Origin: COMBO-56-21 sp963705355
GTDB lineage: Archaea > Thermoplasmatota > Thermoplasmata > UBA10834
Direction of reading: 5' to 3'
Length of the DNA stretch: 64,000 nt
Assembly: GCA_963705355.1 (NCBI GenBank)
Contig: OY970070.1
Location: 310,001-374,000 of the forward strand
In this document: positions 9,699-18,521 of the stretch, piece by piece
How positions within the stretch are numbered: the first letter of the stretch is position 1
Layout of the letters: the number at the start of each line of letters is the position of its first letter
Program-made: the position numbers and the translations under genes
Notes under the pieces: model-generated
The model's database searches: none
What the model was told of the DNA's origin: nothing
Seen by the model: only the letters and a program-made list of their open reading frames with translations

Positions 9699-10892
9699 AT
9701 GTACTCCAAAGTATTTCCAAAGTCCAGAGCATCAACAGTGGGTCAGGTCCTGGACATGTTAGCTGATGATATCGACCGAATAGTCGAGGAATCCGCTCTG
9801 AAGCTCCTTCAGATATCTTCCGCGCCAGTGCGGTATTTCCTTCTGACTGACGTCATGGCAAAGGACGTTGACGATCTTCTGGTCCAAAGGGCCGTCAAGG
9901 AGTGTGAGAGCTACCCGCCAAGGCTGAAGTTGCTTCAAACCCTCAGACCAGACGGAACCTGGCCGATACCCAAGTTACGCAAGGCGACTGAGGATGCTGG
10001 ACCTGGACCTCCTTGTGGTTGGACTTATGTCACGATGCTGAGGAATCTGAATTTCCTCAGCGACAATCTGACATCGAGAGAGGAGGGTCATGTTGAGGCG
10101 GCTCTTGACCGACTCCTGACCTGGCAGACTGAAGAAGGGTACATCCCTGGCCCTTGGAACATGCCGTTCGCGCTCCCTCAATACAATGGGTTTGCCCTTC
10201 GAGCCTTTCTTCACTTCGGAATGGAGAAGGATCCGCGTGTGCAGAAGCTCATTCGTTGGCTGCTCAGCGTCCAACGACCAGACGGAGGATGGATAGTGCC
10301 GTATTTGGAGGACATGAAGCAACTCCCGGATTTCAAATACCTTAGGCAGTCGGACTTCGTTGATCTCGTCAACCGAGGTAAGATCTGCGAGTACGATCCC
10401 GCGCAGTTCTATGATGTGCCGAGTTGTCAGTGGACCACGATGATGGTTGTGAGAGGGTTGTGCGGGAGCTACAAGCTCTCGGGCACGAAAGCGGCGTTGA
10501 GAGGGGCCGAATTCTTTCTGAACAGGTTCTTCAAGAAAAACTATCATACTCTTTTCTACTATTCTGAGAAGAACTGGACCAGACTTAAGTACCCGACCTA
10601 CTTCGGAAGCGGCCTGTGTGCTCTGGATATCCTGACTTGGATGGGGTTCGGAGCCGACGACAAGCGCATGGAAAGGCCGATCAGATGGCTCCTTGGAGCG
10701 CGGGCTACGGACGGTTTCTGGAATCAGTCGGAGCGGCCGCACCCCGACAAAGACCAATGGATAACGGAGATCGCGCTTAGCATACTGAACCGCTATTCTG
10801 AATCGCTCAAGAGGGTCCCGTTCGGGCGCGAGGCACAGCTCAAGGGCCTGAGGCCCGTGTGGCCAAGATTCCCCTCCGGTGCCAGGCGATAA
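9699..10892 (+). CDS. Terpenoid-cyclase/prenyltransferase-fold (squalene-cyclase repeat) protein
   Basis: A 397-residue protein built of alpha-alpha repeats with several Q-x-x-D-G-x-W-type signatures: QTLRPDGTWPIP, WQTEEGYIPG, QRPDGGWIVP and GARATDGFWNQ. These QW-like repeats mark the alpha6-alpha6 barrel of prenyltransferases and squalene/hopene cyclases. The protein is shorter than a true squalene-hopene cyclase (600+ residues) and I do not see the DxDD catalytic motif, so cyclase activity is unlikely. Such stand-alone repeat proteins are common in Thermoplasmata and of unknown function. Confidence 0.7.
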   Translation: MYSKVFPKSRASTVGQVLDMLADDIDRIVEESALKLLQISSAPVRYFLLTDVMAKDVDDLLVQRAVKECESYPPRLKLLQTLRPDGTWPIPKLRKATEDAGPGPPCGWTYVTMLRNLNFLSDNLTSREEGHVEAALDRLLTWQTEEGYIPGPWNMPFALPQYNGFALRAFLHFGMEKDPRVQKLIRWLLSVQRPDGGWIVPYLEDMKQLPDFKYLRQSDFVDLVNRGKICEYDPAQFYDVPSCQWTTMMVVRGLCGSYKLSGTKAALRGAEFFLNRFFKKNYHTLFYYSEKNWTRLKYPTYFGSGLCALDILTWMGFGADDKRMERPIRWLLGARATDGFWNQSERPHPDKDQWITEIALSILNRYSESLKRVPFGREAQLKGLRPVWPRFPSGARR

Positions 10893-10928
10893 CTGGCTCT
10901 TTCTGCACTATCTGGCCTTGGGCAATTC

Positions 10929-10936
10929 TTTTTATA
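10929..10936 (+). promoter_or_regulatory. TATA-like box
   Basis: TTTTTATA about 27 bases upstream of the ATG at 10960, which supports that start and a leaderless mRNA. Confidence 0.45.
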
Positions 10937-10959
10937 GCCACAATCCATCTATAAATCCG

Positions 10960-11859
10960 ATGGCCGGGCTGATCGGCTGCTCTGGCTGGTCGTACGACGA
11001 TTGGGTGGGAAGGTTCTATCCAAGCGACCTTGCGAGGAAGAAAGGTGAGTGGTTATCATACTACTCCAGATTCTTCTCGACGGTCGAGATCAATTCCACG
11101 TTCTATCGCGTTCCGAACGATTACATGGTCAGGTCCTGGATAGAGCGCGGGAAGCAGAAACCCGGCTTCGAGTTCTCCGTGAAGCTCCCCCAGATTGTCA
11201 CGCACGAATCCATACTGAAGGCTGATGGCGAAAAGGCTGCTGCGCAGGCATCCAGTTTCGAGAGTATTTGTGTGAGGCCCCTCGCGGAGGCTGGATTGCT
11301 GGGCGGGGTCCTTGTGCAGCTCACGCCCTACTTCCGTCTCGAAGGAAATGAGAGTCTGGGTAAGCTCAGGGCGCTGCTGGATGTGTTGGACACCGACGCG
11401 CACGACTACGCTGTCGAATTCAGGCACAGGAGCTGGCTCAACGAGAGAGGAAACGAGCTTGCTGCCGACGCCCTCGAGACGCTTCAGGAATTCGGCGTGG
11501 CCAACGTGATTGTCGACGGACCTGGTTTTCCTGTGACCAGGTCGCTCACGGCCAAGCACGCATATGTCAGGTTTCACGGCAGGAACTACGATATCTGGTT
11601 CAAGGACGAGAAAGAGGATGACTACCGAATAAACCGGTACGATTTCCTCTACACGCATGAGCAGCTCGAACCCTGGCGGCCGAGGCTGCAGGAGATCATA
11701 TCTAACTGCAGGGTGGCGAGGATATACTTCAACAACCACGGACGTGCCAAGGCGGTCAAAGACGCATTCATGATGATGGACCTGCTTGGCGTTCCTCATG
11801 AGGAGAAGGACATCGACATCCAGGACCAGATGACCCTCGGCAAGTTCGGCGCGCCCTAG
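10960..11859 (+). CDS. DUF72 family protein
   Basis: 299 residues from ATG 10960; the in-frame extension back to 10879 overlaps the preceding gene and the TATA box. The N-terminus GLIGCSGWSYDDW followed by Y-x-x-x-F-x-T-V-E-I-N-S-T-F-Y is diagnostic of DUF72 (YecE-like), a TIM-barrel family of unknown activity. The C-terminal Y-F-N-N-H block with A-x-x-x-A is also present. Length is standard. It is convergent with rad50 (stops a few bases apart). A nuclease or hydrolase role has been suggested for the fold, but nothing here fixes it. Confidence 0.88.
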   Translation: MAGLIGCSGWSYDDWVGRFYPSDLARKKGEWLSYYSRFFSTVEINSTFYRVPNDYMVRSWIERGKQKPGFEFSVKLPQIVTHESILKADGEKAAAQASSFESICVRPLAEAGLLGGVLVQLTPYFRLEGNESLGKLRALLDVLDTDAHDYAVEFRHRSWLNERGNELAADALETLQEFGVANVIVDGPGFPVTRSLTAKHAYVRFHGRNYDIWFKDEKEDDYRINRYDFLYTHEQLEPWRPRLQEIISNCRVARIYFNNHGRAKAVKDAFMMMDLLGVPHEEKDIDIQDQMTLGKFGAP

Positions 11860-14279
11860 CTGGCCAACTCCGCCTTGCTCGTGCCGTCTTCCTGCTCTTC
11901 CACTCTGATTATGTAGTTCATCGTGTCCTTGATGTCCTCGATGTGAGTGATCAAGAATATCTGTCTGAATTGGGTCGACAGGCGTGACAGCGCCGTCATG
12001 ACGCTTCTCTTCCTGTTGAGATCCTGAGAGCCGAATATCTCGTCCAGTATGAGGAAATTGATCGGAGTCGCTCCAGTCCTGTCCGCGATGATCCTCGAGA
12101 TGGCGAGGCGCAGGCTCAGGTTCGCCAGATCCGATTCGCCTCCTGAGAAGCGGTCTATCGGGTATGAAGTGCCCTGGTCATCTATCTGCATCTCGTAGTT
12201 CTCGTCCAGCTCGACGTTCGCATACCTTCCCTCGGTCATCGACTCCAGCCCCTTGGAAGTGAGCTCTGACAGGACAGGTGCGATCCGGCCGATCAGATGG
12301 TCCTTGAAGTTGATTACGACATCCTCGAGCAGCGCCAAATCCTCCGCTTTCTTCCTGTCCTTCTCGATGGCCTTCTTGACGCGGGCTATCCCCTCGATCT
12401 CTTGTCGGGCTCGAGCGAGCTCGGAGTCCGCCTTCTCCTTAATGCTGCCGAGCTTTCGCAGAGCGTCCTTGGCGGAGTTGAGTATGGCAGTTTTTTCATC
12501 AAGCTCAGCTAATGTCGATTCGTATAAGCTCTTCTTTGGTCCAAGAGCCTCAACCATCCCTCGATATTGTCCCTCCTCTACCGTTCCATTCTTTATCGCC
12601 GCCCGCACGTCCTCGATCTCGCGGGCATAATGATCCGACTGCGCCTTGAGGCTCTTCAGCTCAAGATATGTCTCGTGCGCGGCCTTGAGTCTTTCGTGCT
12701 CAACGATGACCATCTCGTAGTCCTTGTCGGTGAACCTGACCTCGCCGAGTTCGAATCGGCTCTTCTTGCGGTCCGATAGTCTAGTCCTCACCTTGGCCAG
12801 TTCGAGTTCTTTCTCCTTGGTGGAAGCCTCCATCTGCCTCATCTTCATGAGTTGCTGGTCAAGGTTCGCCTTCTTCCTCTTCAGCGCATCCTCTTTGCTC
12901 GTGAGAGTCCTGAGCTCGGAATCAAGCTTGTCGATGTCGGCCTGCGCCCCTCTGGCCATCTTATCTGCATCCGCAGAGCTATCGGTGAGTTTCTTCAGAA
13001 GAAGCCCGTATGAGTCGTCGAGCTTGCGCTCGCAAGTTGGGCAGACGCCATCCCTTCCCGCGGTCTTGATCTCTTCCAGCTTCCTCCGGTCCTTTGTCGC
13101 CGCATCTTTTCTGTCCGATACGACCGACTTGAGCTCTCCCACGCGCAAGTTGATCTCGGTCCTTCTTGCCTGGCATTCGGCATTCGCCTTCTCCACATCG
13201 CCTATCTTCGTCACGATGTCCGCCGCGTCCTCTGCGCTCGCTCTGAGCCTCGCAAGCTCGTCCTGTCTCCGAGATTCCTCGGCCTCATCGGTGGCGATCT
13301 CCTGCTGAATCATCTTCATCCTCTCGTTTCTGGACTTCTCTTTCTCGAAGTCTTCCTTCCTCTTCGAGACGAGCTTCCACGCCTCCTCGTCCTTCTCTGC
13401 TGACGGCAATTTCTTGAGTCTGGCGTTGGCTTCCGCCAGCTTTGTTGCCGTGATCCTTTCCCTGCTTCGCATCTCTGCAAGTGCCGATTGCTTGGCCTTC
13501 AGGTCCCCGAATGCGGAATTGTACGCATCCACATCCTTCTTCAGCTCGTCTCTCCTCTTGCGGGCCAAGTCCGCGGCCGTAGCGGCTTCTCTTTCCTGCT
13601 GTTCCGCGACGGCGAGCTCTGTTGACGCTTTCTCGAGCGTTGCGGTCAGTCCAGGCATCTTTTCATCAAGCACTTTCTCGCGCTCTCTGCCATCCTCGGT
13701 GAGAAGGGTTTTCTGTGCGCCCTCGATTCTGGAGAGCGAATCCTTGCGGTCCGCTCTTATCTCAGTCAGGACCGAATCCACGCCGTCTATCCTCAGCATT
13801 CTCAGGACGACCTTCTTTCTCTCTCCCGCGGCGACGTTCTGGAGCGCGTTGAGCTCTTTCTGTCTGGCGAACACCGATGTGAAGAACGATTTGTGATCCA
13901 TCCCCAGCAGTCTCTCGACCATCTTCCTAACTGGCTTGTCGCCCTCTGCGAGCACCTTGTCCTTTGTCCTCAACTCCGCGCGCATGGAGAGGCTCCTTCC
14001 TCCCATCTCCCGCTCGATCTTGTACTCCGTTCCCCCGAGCTCGAATTCAAGGATGGCAGTGCAGGTCTCGCCGGCTCCGGAGCCAGCTCTCCTGATTCCC
14101 TCTCTGGAGGTCCGCACAACCTCATCGACATTCCCGAACAACGCCCAGGCGATCCCTTCTATGACGGTGGTTTTCCCGACGCCGTTGAGACCGAGTATTC
14201 CCACTATTCCGTCGGGAAACTGGAGCTCGAGCTCCTTGAATCGTCTGTAGTTCTTGAGCTTGAGATAGGAGATCCTCAT
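11856..14279 (-). CDS. rad50: DNA double-strand break repair ATPase Rad50
   Basis: An 807-residue SMC-like ATPase. It has Walker A GLNGVGKTT (30-38), long coiled coils, a central zinc hook CPTC near residue 411, the second coil, ABC signature FSGGESDLANL near 706 and Walker B FLILDEIFG near 740. It works with Mre11 to tether and process broken DNA ends. Its start overlaps the mre11 stop by 4 bases, so the two are translationally coupled. Length is slightly below the 850-900 typical of archaeal Rad50, which mainly means a shorter coiled coil. Confidence 0.95.
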   Translation of the reverse strand: MRISYLKLKNYRRFKELELQFPDGIVGILGLNGVGKTTVIEGIAWALFGNVDEVVRTSREGIRRAGSGAGETCTAILEFELGGTEYKIEREMGGRSLSMRAELRTKDKVLAEGDKPVRKMVERLLGMDHKSFFTSVFARQKELNALQNVAAGERKKVVLRMLRIDGVDSVLTEIRADRKDSLSRIEGAQKTLLTEDGREREKVLDEKMPGLTATLEKASTELAVAEQQEREAATAADLARKRRDELKKDVDAYNSAFGDLKAKQSALAEMRSRERITATKLAEANARLKKLPSAEKDEEAWKLVSKRKEDFEKEKSRNERMKMIQQEIATDEAEESRRQDELARLRASAEDAADIVTKIGDVEKANAECQARRTEINLRVGELKSVVSDRKDAATKDRRKLEEIKTAGRDGVCPTCERKLDDSYGLLLKKLTDSSADADKMARGAQADIDKLDSELRTLTSKEDALKRKKANLDQQLMKMRQMEASTKEKELELAKVRTRLSDRKKSRFELGEVRFTDKDYEMVIVEHERLKAAHETYLELKSLKAQSDHYAREIEDVRAAIKNGTVEEGQYRGMVEALGPKKSLYESTLAELDEKTAILNSAKDALRKLGSIKEKADSELARARQEIEGIARVKKAIEKDRKKAEDLALLEDVVINFKDHLIGRIAPVLSELTSKGLESMTEGRYANVELDENYEMQIDDQGTSYPIDRFSGGESDLANLSLRLAISRIIADRTGATPINFLILDEIFGSQDLNRKRSVMTALSRLSTQFRQIFLITHIEDIKDTMNYIIRVEEQEDGTSKAELAS

Positions 14280-15388
14280 TCCTCATCCCTCATCAGGTAG
14301 GGCATTCCCATCTCCATCAGCTTGCTCTTCTTTTCATCTGAGACATCGAGCGATATCACATATTTCTTGAACTCGTCAGCCAGAAGGCCTATTTGGGTGT
14401 CGCCCACCTGCTTCTGACCTTCGCCCTCGACCTTGTCGACTTTGAGCTCGAAGTGAAGAGCGCTGCTGCCCATCCTCCTGATCGCCTGCACATCGAGCGA
14501 TCTGTACGCGTCCGAAGCGACGTTCTTGATTGTGAGCCGGACGATTCTCTCATCGATGATCGCGCCGCTCATCCGCTCCTTTGCTTCCTGAAGAATCTCA
14601 GAAGAGGTCAGTCTGTACGCGTCGAACACTTCCATGTCCAGCATGCTGCGGACACGCAGTTCGTGAAACTTGACCGCGTGTGTGTCTAGGTCCACCTCGA
14701 TGATCCCTTTCTTCTGTTCGGCTTCGCCGAAGCTGAGTCTCTCCGTCGATCCGGAATAGTATGCCCTCGGGCAGACCTTCTTGAACTCGTGATAGTGGCC
14801 AAGTGCGACATAATCCCATTCTGGTGATATGTTCTCGGCGGGGACGGTCTGCTCGTTGAACTCGTCCATCTTGTAGGTGTCGGTGCCGACAACTCCTGCA
14901 TGAATGACCAACACGCCGAGCTTGGTGTCTCTGGACGGTCTCAGTCCTGACGTGATTTCAGCCAGAGACGGGTTCGTAGAGTGCGGTAACGCGTATATCG
15001 TCGCATCTCCGACGACGATGGTCTTTCCTCCGGGCTCATGCACTGGATGGACGTGCTTCAGATGTTCGAATATGCGGAAGATGTTACCTGTCTCGCGGAG
15101 GCGTGGCGTGGAATGGTTGCCGGAAACCAGTATTGTTTCGATGCCCGATTCGGATAGCCTGATGAGCTGCCTCAACGCGAAGTCTATGGCGCGGTTCTGT
15201 GGTCTCACCGTGTCGAACAGGTCCCCCGAATGGACGACGACCTCGGGCCTGAGCTCGATTGTCTTGTCGATTGCCTCCTGAAACGCGTGGTAGAAGTCCG
15301 CCTCTCGCTGGTTGATGCCCTCAGCAACGTCGAGCTTGGAATATGCGCTGAAACCCAGATGGGTATCAGACAGGTGGACCAGCTTCAA
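14276..15388 (-). CDS. mre11: DNA double-strand break repair nuclease Mre11
   Basis: A 370-residue calcineurin-like phosphoesterase with the five Mre11 motifs visible: D8-x-H10 in HLSDTHLGF, D56 in HSGDLFD, N91-H92 in SGNHSTP, a later IHAG and GHYHEF. These coordinate two manganese ions for 3'-5' exo- and endonuclease activity. The C-terminal part would be the Rad50-binding cap. It overlaps both neighbours by 4 bases (antiporter gene upstream, rad50 downstream), giving a tight three-gene operon. HerA and NurA, often linked in archaea, are not in this window. Confidence 0.95.
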   Translation of the reverse strand: MKLVHLSDTHLGFSAYSKLDVAEGINQREADFYHAFQEAIDKTIELRPEVVVHSGDLFDTVRPQNRAIDFALRQLIRLSESGIETILVSGNHSTPRLRETGNIFRIFEHLKHVHPVHEPGGKTIVVGDATIYALPHSTNPSLAEITSGLRPSRDTKLGVLVIHAGVVGTDTYKMDEFNEQTVPAENISPEWDYVALGHYHEFKKVCPRAYYSGSTERLSFGEAEQKKGIIEVDLDTHAVKFHELRVRSMLDMEVFDAYRLTSSEILQEAKERMSGAIIDERIVRLTIKNVASDAYRSLDVQAIRRMGSSALHFELKVDKVEGEGQKQVGDTQIGLLADEFKKYVISLDVSDEKKSKLMEMGMPYLMRDEE

Positions 15389-17259
15389 CTCCTTCCACGC
15401 TCCATCGTCGCTATGATGTCCTCGATCTCAGCGAGGTCCGCCGACGAGTCTCCGAAGGCAGATGTTCCTCTGTGCTCGAAGATCTCCGTCAACTTCTTGT
15501 CTATGGTCTTCACTGAACCCCAGAGAGCGATGATTGCCACAGCGATGATGGGCACGGCGAGCAGAGCGAACGTGAGTCCCTGCTGTGCGAGCGAGTTGAT
15601 AAGTGGGGAGATCACGACGAACCCCACGACCATGTAGATGGCAAGGAAGACCCACTTGAGCGCCTTCGAGGTATCCTGATAGCCGATGTTCACTGCGGAT
15701 TTGGTGCTCAGCATGGCCTCGCTGGTGGATATCTCGATGAGCCTTATGGTCCTGCTCCAGATGCCGAACAATGCAGATGCGACGACTACAAGCGAACCCG
15801 TGATCAGCACGAACAGAAAGAGCTCCTCATTGTTGCCTACGAAACCAGCGTAGTCCCGTATCTTGGGGGCAGCCCCGACCGCAATCGCAGAGACTGATAC
15901 CATGACGATGATGTAGACGAAAAGCCGGGAAATACTAATTCTCATCTCGTTTGATATTTTCAGAGACGTTTGCGAGCGCCTTCTCATGTTCCTGACCACG
16001 AGGTTGAAATACGATGCAAGCAAAAGGAGCGATCTTGGCACTCTTTCCTCGACAACTTTCGTCGCCCTGTCAGAGTACTTCACGCTGTAGGGAACGACCA
16101 GAGCCGAGATCGTCGTCACAAGGACGATGGTTGGATAGAGGTTGATGCTCTTGCTTATCGCCGTAGACCCGATTGCAACGGCAGCTATCATCAGAGAGAA
16201 CTCACCGACGGCGATCATGCTGAGACCAGCGCCGATGGAGTTCCTCGCGCCGAACCCGAATATGAATGTTGAGAGTGAGCATGAGAATATCTTGGCCAGG
16301 ATGAAGACGAGAGTGATGATTGCGGCAGTTATGAGGAATTCGCTGTTGAGGAAGAGCTTGAGATCTACAAGCATACCCACCGTGATGAAGAATATCGCGC
16401 CAAAGAGATCCCGGATCGGCTCCACGCGCCTAACCACATCTCCGAGGTACCTTGACTCGGACACGATGACCCCCATGACGAAAGCTCCAATTGCTTCTGA
16501 GAATCCTATCCACCTCGAGAATACCGCCATCGAGAAGCACAGCCCAAGGACTGTGAGCACCAGAAGTTCTCCAGACCGCTGCTTTCCCACATAGTCCACG
16601 AGTCTGGGCACAACCGCGAGGCCGAACACGATCGAGGCCGCAATGAAAATCCCCATCTTCAGCAGAAGATCGGCGAGTTGAGATGGTTCGATGCCTCCTT
16701 GAGAGATGAGTCCCGAGACTGCCGCCAAGATGAGGACCGCTGCGAAGTCCTCCACGATCAGGAGCCCGACGATCAGCCGAGCCTTCTCATTATCCAGTCC
16801 TCCTCTCTCTCTCAAGGACCTCACAACTATCATCGTCGATGCCACCGACAGCATCGCACCAAGAAGAGTGGACTCGAGCCCGCTCCAGCCAAGCGCTCGT
16901 CCCAGCTGGTACCCGATGCCAATCATCAATGCGATTTCGAGAGCTGCCGCCGCGATCACCGTGACCCCTATCTTCCGGAGCTGCTTCAAGCTGAACTCAA
17001 GGCCGATCGAGAAGGTGATAAGGACGATCCCGAGCCTCGCGAGCATCTCGATAACTGGCTGTGCGGAAATGACAGTCTGAGATCCCTCTGAGCCCACAGT
17101 GTATTGAGCCGATATCACGAACGGACCTGCGACCATGCCTGCTACTAGATACCCCAAAATGAGGGGCTGCTTCAACCGATTGAAAAGGATGATGATGGTG
17201 GCGGCGACCGCGATCACGATTGCCATGTTGATGAGGAAACCCGTCTGCAGGTCTAGCAT
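15385..17259 (-). CDS. CPA2-type cation:proton antiporter (Kef-like)
   Basis: A 624-residue membrane protein. Residues 1-385 carry about 12 helices with the KefB/NapA-type pattern (VLITFSIGLEFS, ASTMIVVRSLRERGG, LIVEDFAAVLILA, GAFVMGVIVSESRY). After a charged loop (about 385-440), an unusual extra C-terminal block adds about four more helices (445-470, 478-500, 545-565, 570-592) and a soluble tail instead of a TrkA-N domain. Monovalent cation/proton exchange across the cytoplasmic membrane is inferred from the family. It is the first gene of an operon with mre11 and rad50, overlapping mre11 by 4 bases. Confidence 0.85.
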   Translation of the reverse strand: MLDLQTGFLINMAIVIAVAATIIILFNRLKQPLILGYLVAGMVAGPFVISAQYTVGSEGSQTVISAQPVIEMLARLGIVLITFSIGLEFSLKQLRKIGVTVIAAAALEIALMIGIGYQLGRALGWSGLESTLLGAMLSVASTMIVVRSLRERGGLDNEKARLIVGLLIVEDFAAVLILAAVSGLISQGGIEPSQLADLLLKMGIFIAASIVFGLAVVPRLVDYVGKQRSGELLVLTVLGLCFSMAVFSRWIGFSEAIGAFVMGVIVSESRYLGDVVRRVEPIRDLFGAIFFITVGMLVDLKLFLNSEFLITAAIITLVFILAKIFSCSLSTFIFGFGARNSIGAGLSMIAVGEFSLMIAAVAIGSTAISKSINLYPTIVLVTTISALVVPYSVKYSDRATKVVEERVPRSLLLLASYFNLVVRNMRRRSQTSLKISNEMRISISRLFVYIIVMVSVSAIAVGAAPKIRDYAGFVGNNEELFLFVLITGSLVVVASALFGIWSRTIRLIEISTSEAMLSTKSAVNIGYQDTSKALKWVFLAIYMVVGFVVISPLINSLAQQGLTFALLAVPIIAVAIIALWGSVKTIDKKLTEIFEHRGTSAFGDSSADLAEIEDIIATMERGRS

Positions 17260-17491
17260 CCTAAATGCACCATTCTCTGATGTCCGCCGTAGCCAGCAGA
17301 ACCGCTCTCGCTGTTGCCTGGATGAACAGCAACAAGCCGCCCATTCGGCTCGCGAAAGGGCTCTGGCTCACGCATATCCTTCATGTTACTTAATTGTGGC
17401 CCTTCCATCAATCCTTCAGTTTGCATCGGAAAACATGGTCTGAGGAGCTCATGGAAAATTCAAATGGACAGAAGCGCATCAATCCCTTGGG

Positions 17492-18412
17492 ATGCCGAAC
17501 TTCAGAACTAGATTCGCACAGTCGACAGAAGACCCGAGAGTCAGAGCGAAACTCTTCGGGATCGGGAGTGCTGGGTGCAACATCGTTGAGGGGACTCAGT
17601 TCCCCACAGTTGCATTTTCGACTTCCAGCGCGGATCTTGCGCGATCCCATGCTGAGAGAAAGGTCTTGATAGGCCAGGACCGGTTGCTTGGGCTATCTGA
17701 TGCCGGACCAGATCTGATGAAGCGCTTGCCGACTGTTGTCGGCCATGAATTACTGGATATATTCAACAACACCGAAGTCGCTTTCATAATGTGCGGCCTC
17801 GGAGGCGTCACGGGAAGCCTTGGATCCAAACTCCTCACATCAATCGCAAAGGCAAAGGGAGCGATGGGGATCGCACTTGTCGCGATGCCGTTCTCGGCCG
17901 AGAGTTTCAAGCGCAGGGAGGTAGCGACTACCGCCTTGGCGGATTTGTTGGGGTCATCGGCCATGTGCGTCGCTTTCGACAACGACAAGCTTTCATCCCT
18001 GGCTCCCAATCTGCCACTTTCGAGGGCATTTGGCCTCTTGAACGGGATAATGCTCAGACCTGTCATCGACCTGTGCGCAACGATGTCCAGGAGCGATCTC
18101 AGCATATTCCGTGAGGTCGTGGGCGGAGCAACATATGCGCGGTTCGGGCTTGGCATGGCAAGGGGCGACGAGAGGCTTCAGAGGGTTGTTGATGAATCTC
18201 TGAGCTCTCCTTGGTTCGACTACGACATCAAGGAGGCGACTGCGGCGATAGCTGTGTACTCAGCGGCCGATCCATGGGACAAGGAGATCGACAAGATTCT
18301 CGGCCTTCTTGAGGGAAAACTGCCTTCCATCCGGATTCTCTGGGGTTCATATGCGGATCCGCGGCTTGGCGATCGGATAAGGCTCAGCCTCCTTATCTGC
18401 CGGAGCCGCTAG
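17492..18412 (+). CDS. Divergent FtsZ/tubulin-like protein
   Basis: A 306-residue protein with an FtsZ-like start (GIGSAGCN, 23-30, for GVGGAGGN) and a tubulin-signature position reading GLGGVTGSLGS (102-112, for GGGTGTG). The T7 region, normally NxDxxD and needed for GTP hydrolysis in the next subunit, reads RSDLSIFREVV and lacks the Asn and second Asp. So the fold is recognisable but polymer-stimulated GTPase activity is doubtful. It ends without the C-terminal FtsZ interaction tail. It could be a regulatory or non-division paralogue. The start ATG at 17492 is preceded by about 230 bases of non-coding DNA. Confidence 0.7.
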   Translation: MPNFRTRFAQSTEDPRVRAKLFGIGSAGCNIVEGTQFPTVAFSTSSADLARSHAERKVLIGQDRLLGLSDAGPDLMKRLPTVVGHELLDIFNNTEVAFIMCGLGGVTGSLGSKLLTSIAKAKGAMGIALVAMPFSAESFKRREVATTALADLLGSSAMCVAFDNDKLSSLAPNLPLSRAFGLLNGIMLRPVIDLCATMSRSDLSIFREVVGGATYARFGLGMARGDERLQRVVDESLSSPWFDYDIKEATAAIAVYSAADPWDKEIDKILGLLEGKLPSIRILWGSYADPRLGDRIRLSLLICRSR

Positions 18413-18521
18413 ATTGGCAGAACATGGTCGCGTCCCTCACATATTTAGAATGTCCAAAATATGATTCCTGCGATAAAAGATAGTATTATCAGCCAATCTG
18501 GGAACCCCTAATAGCCTCGCA

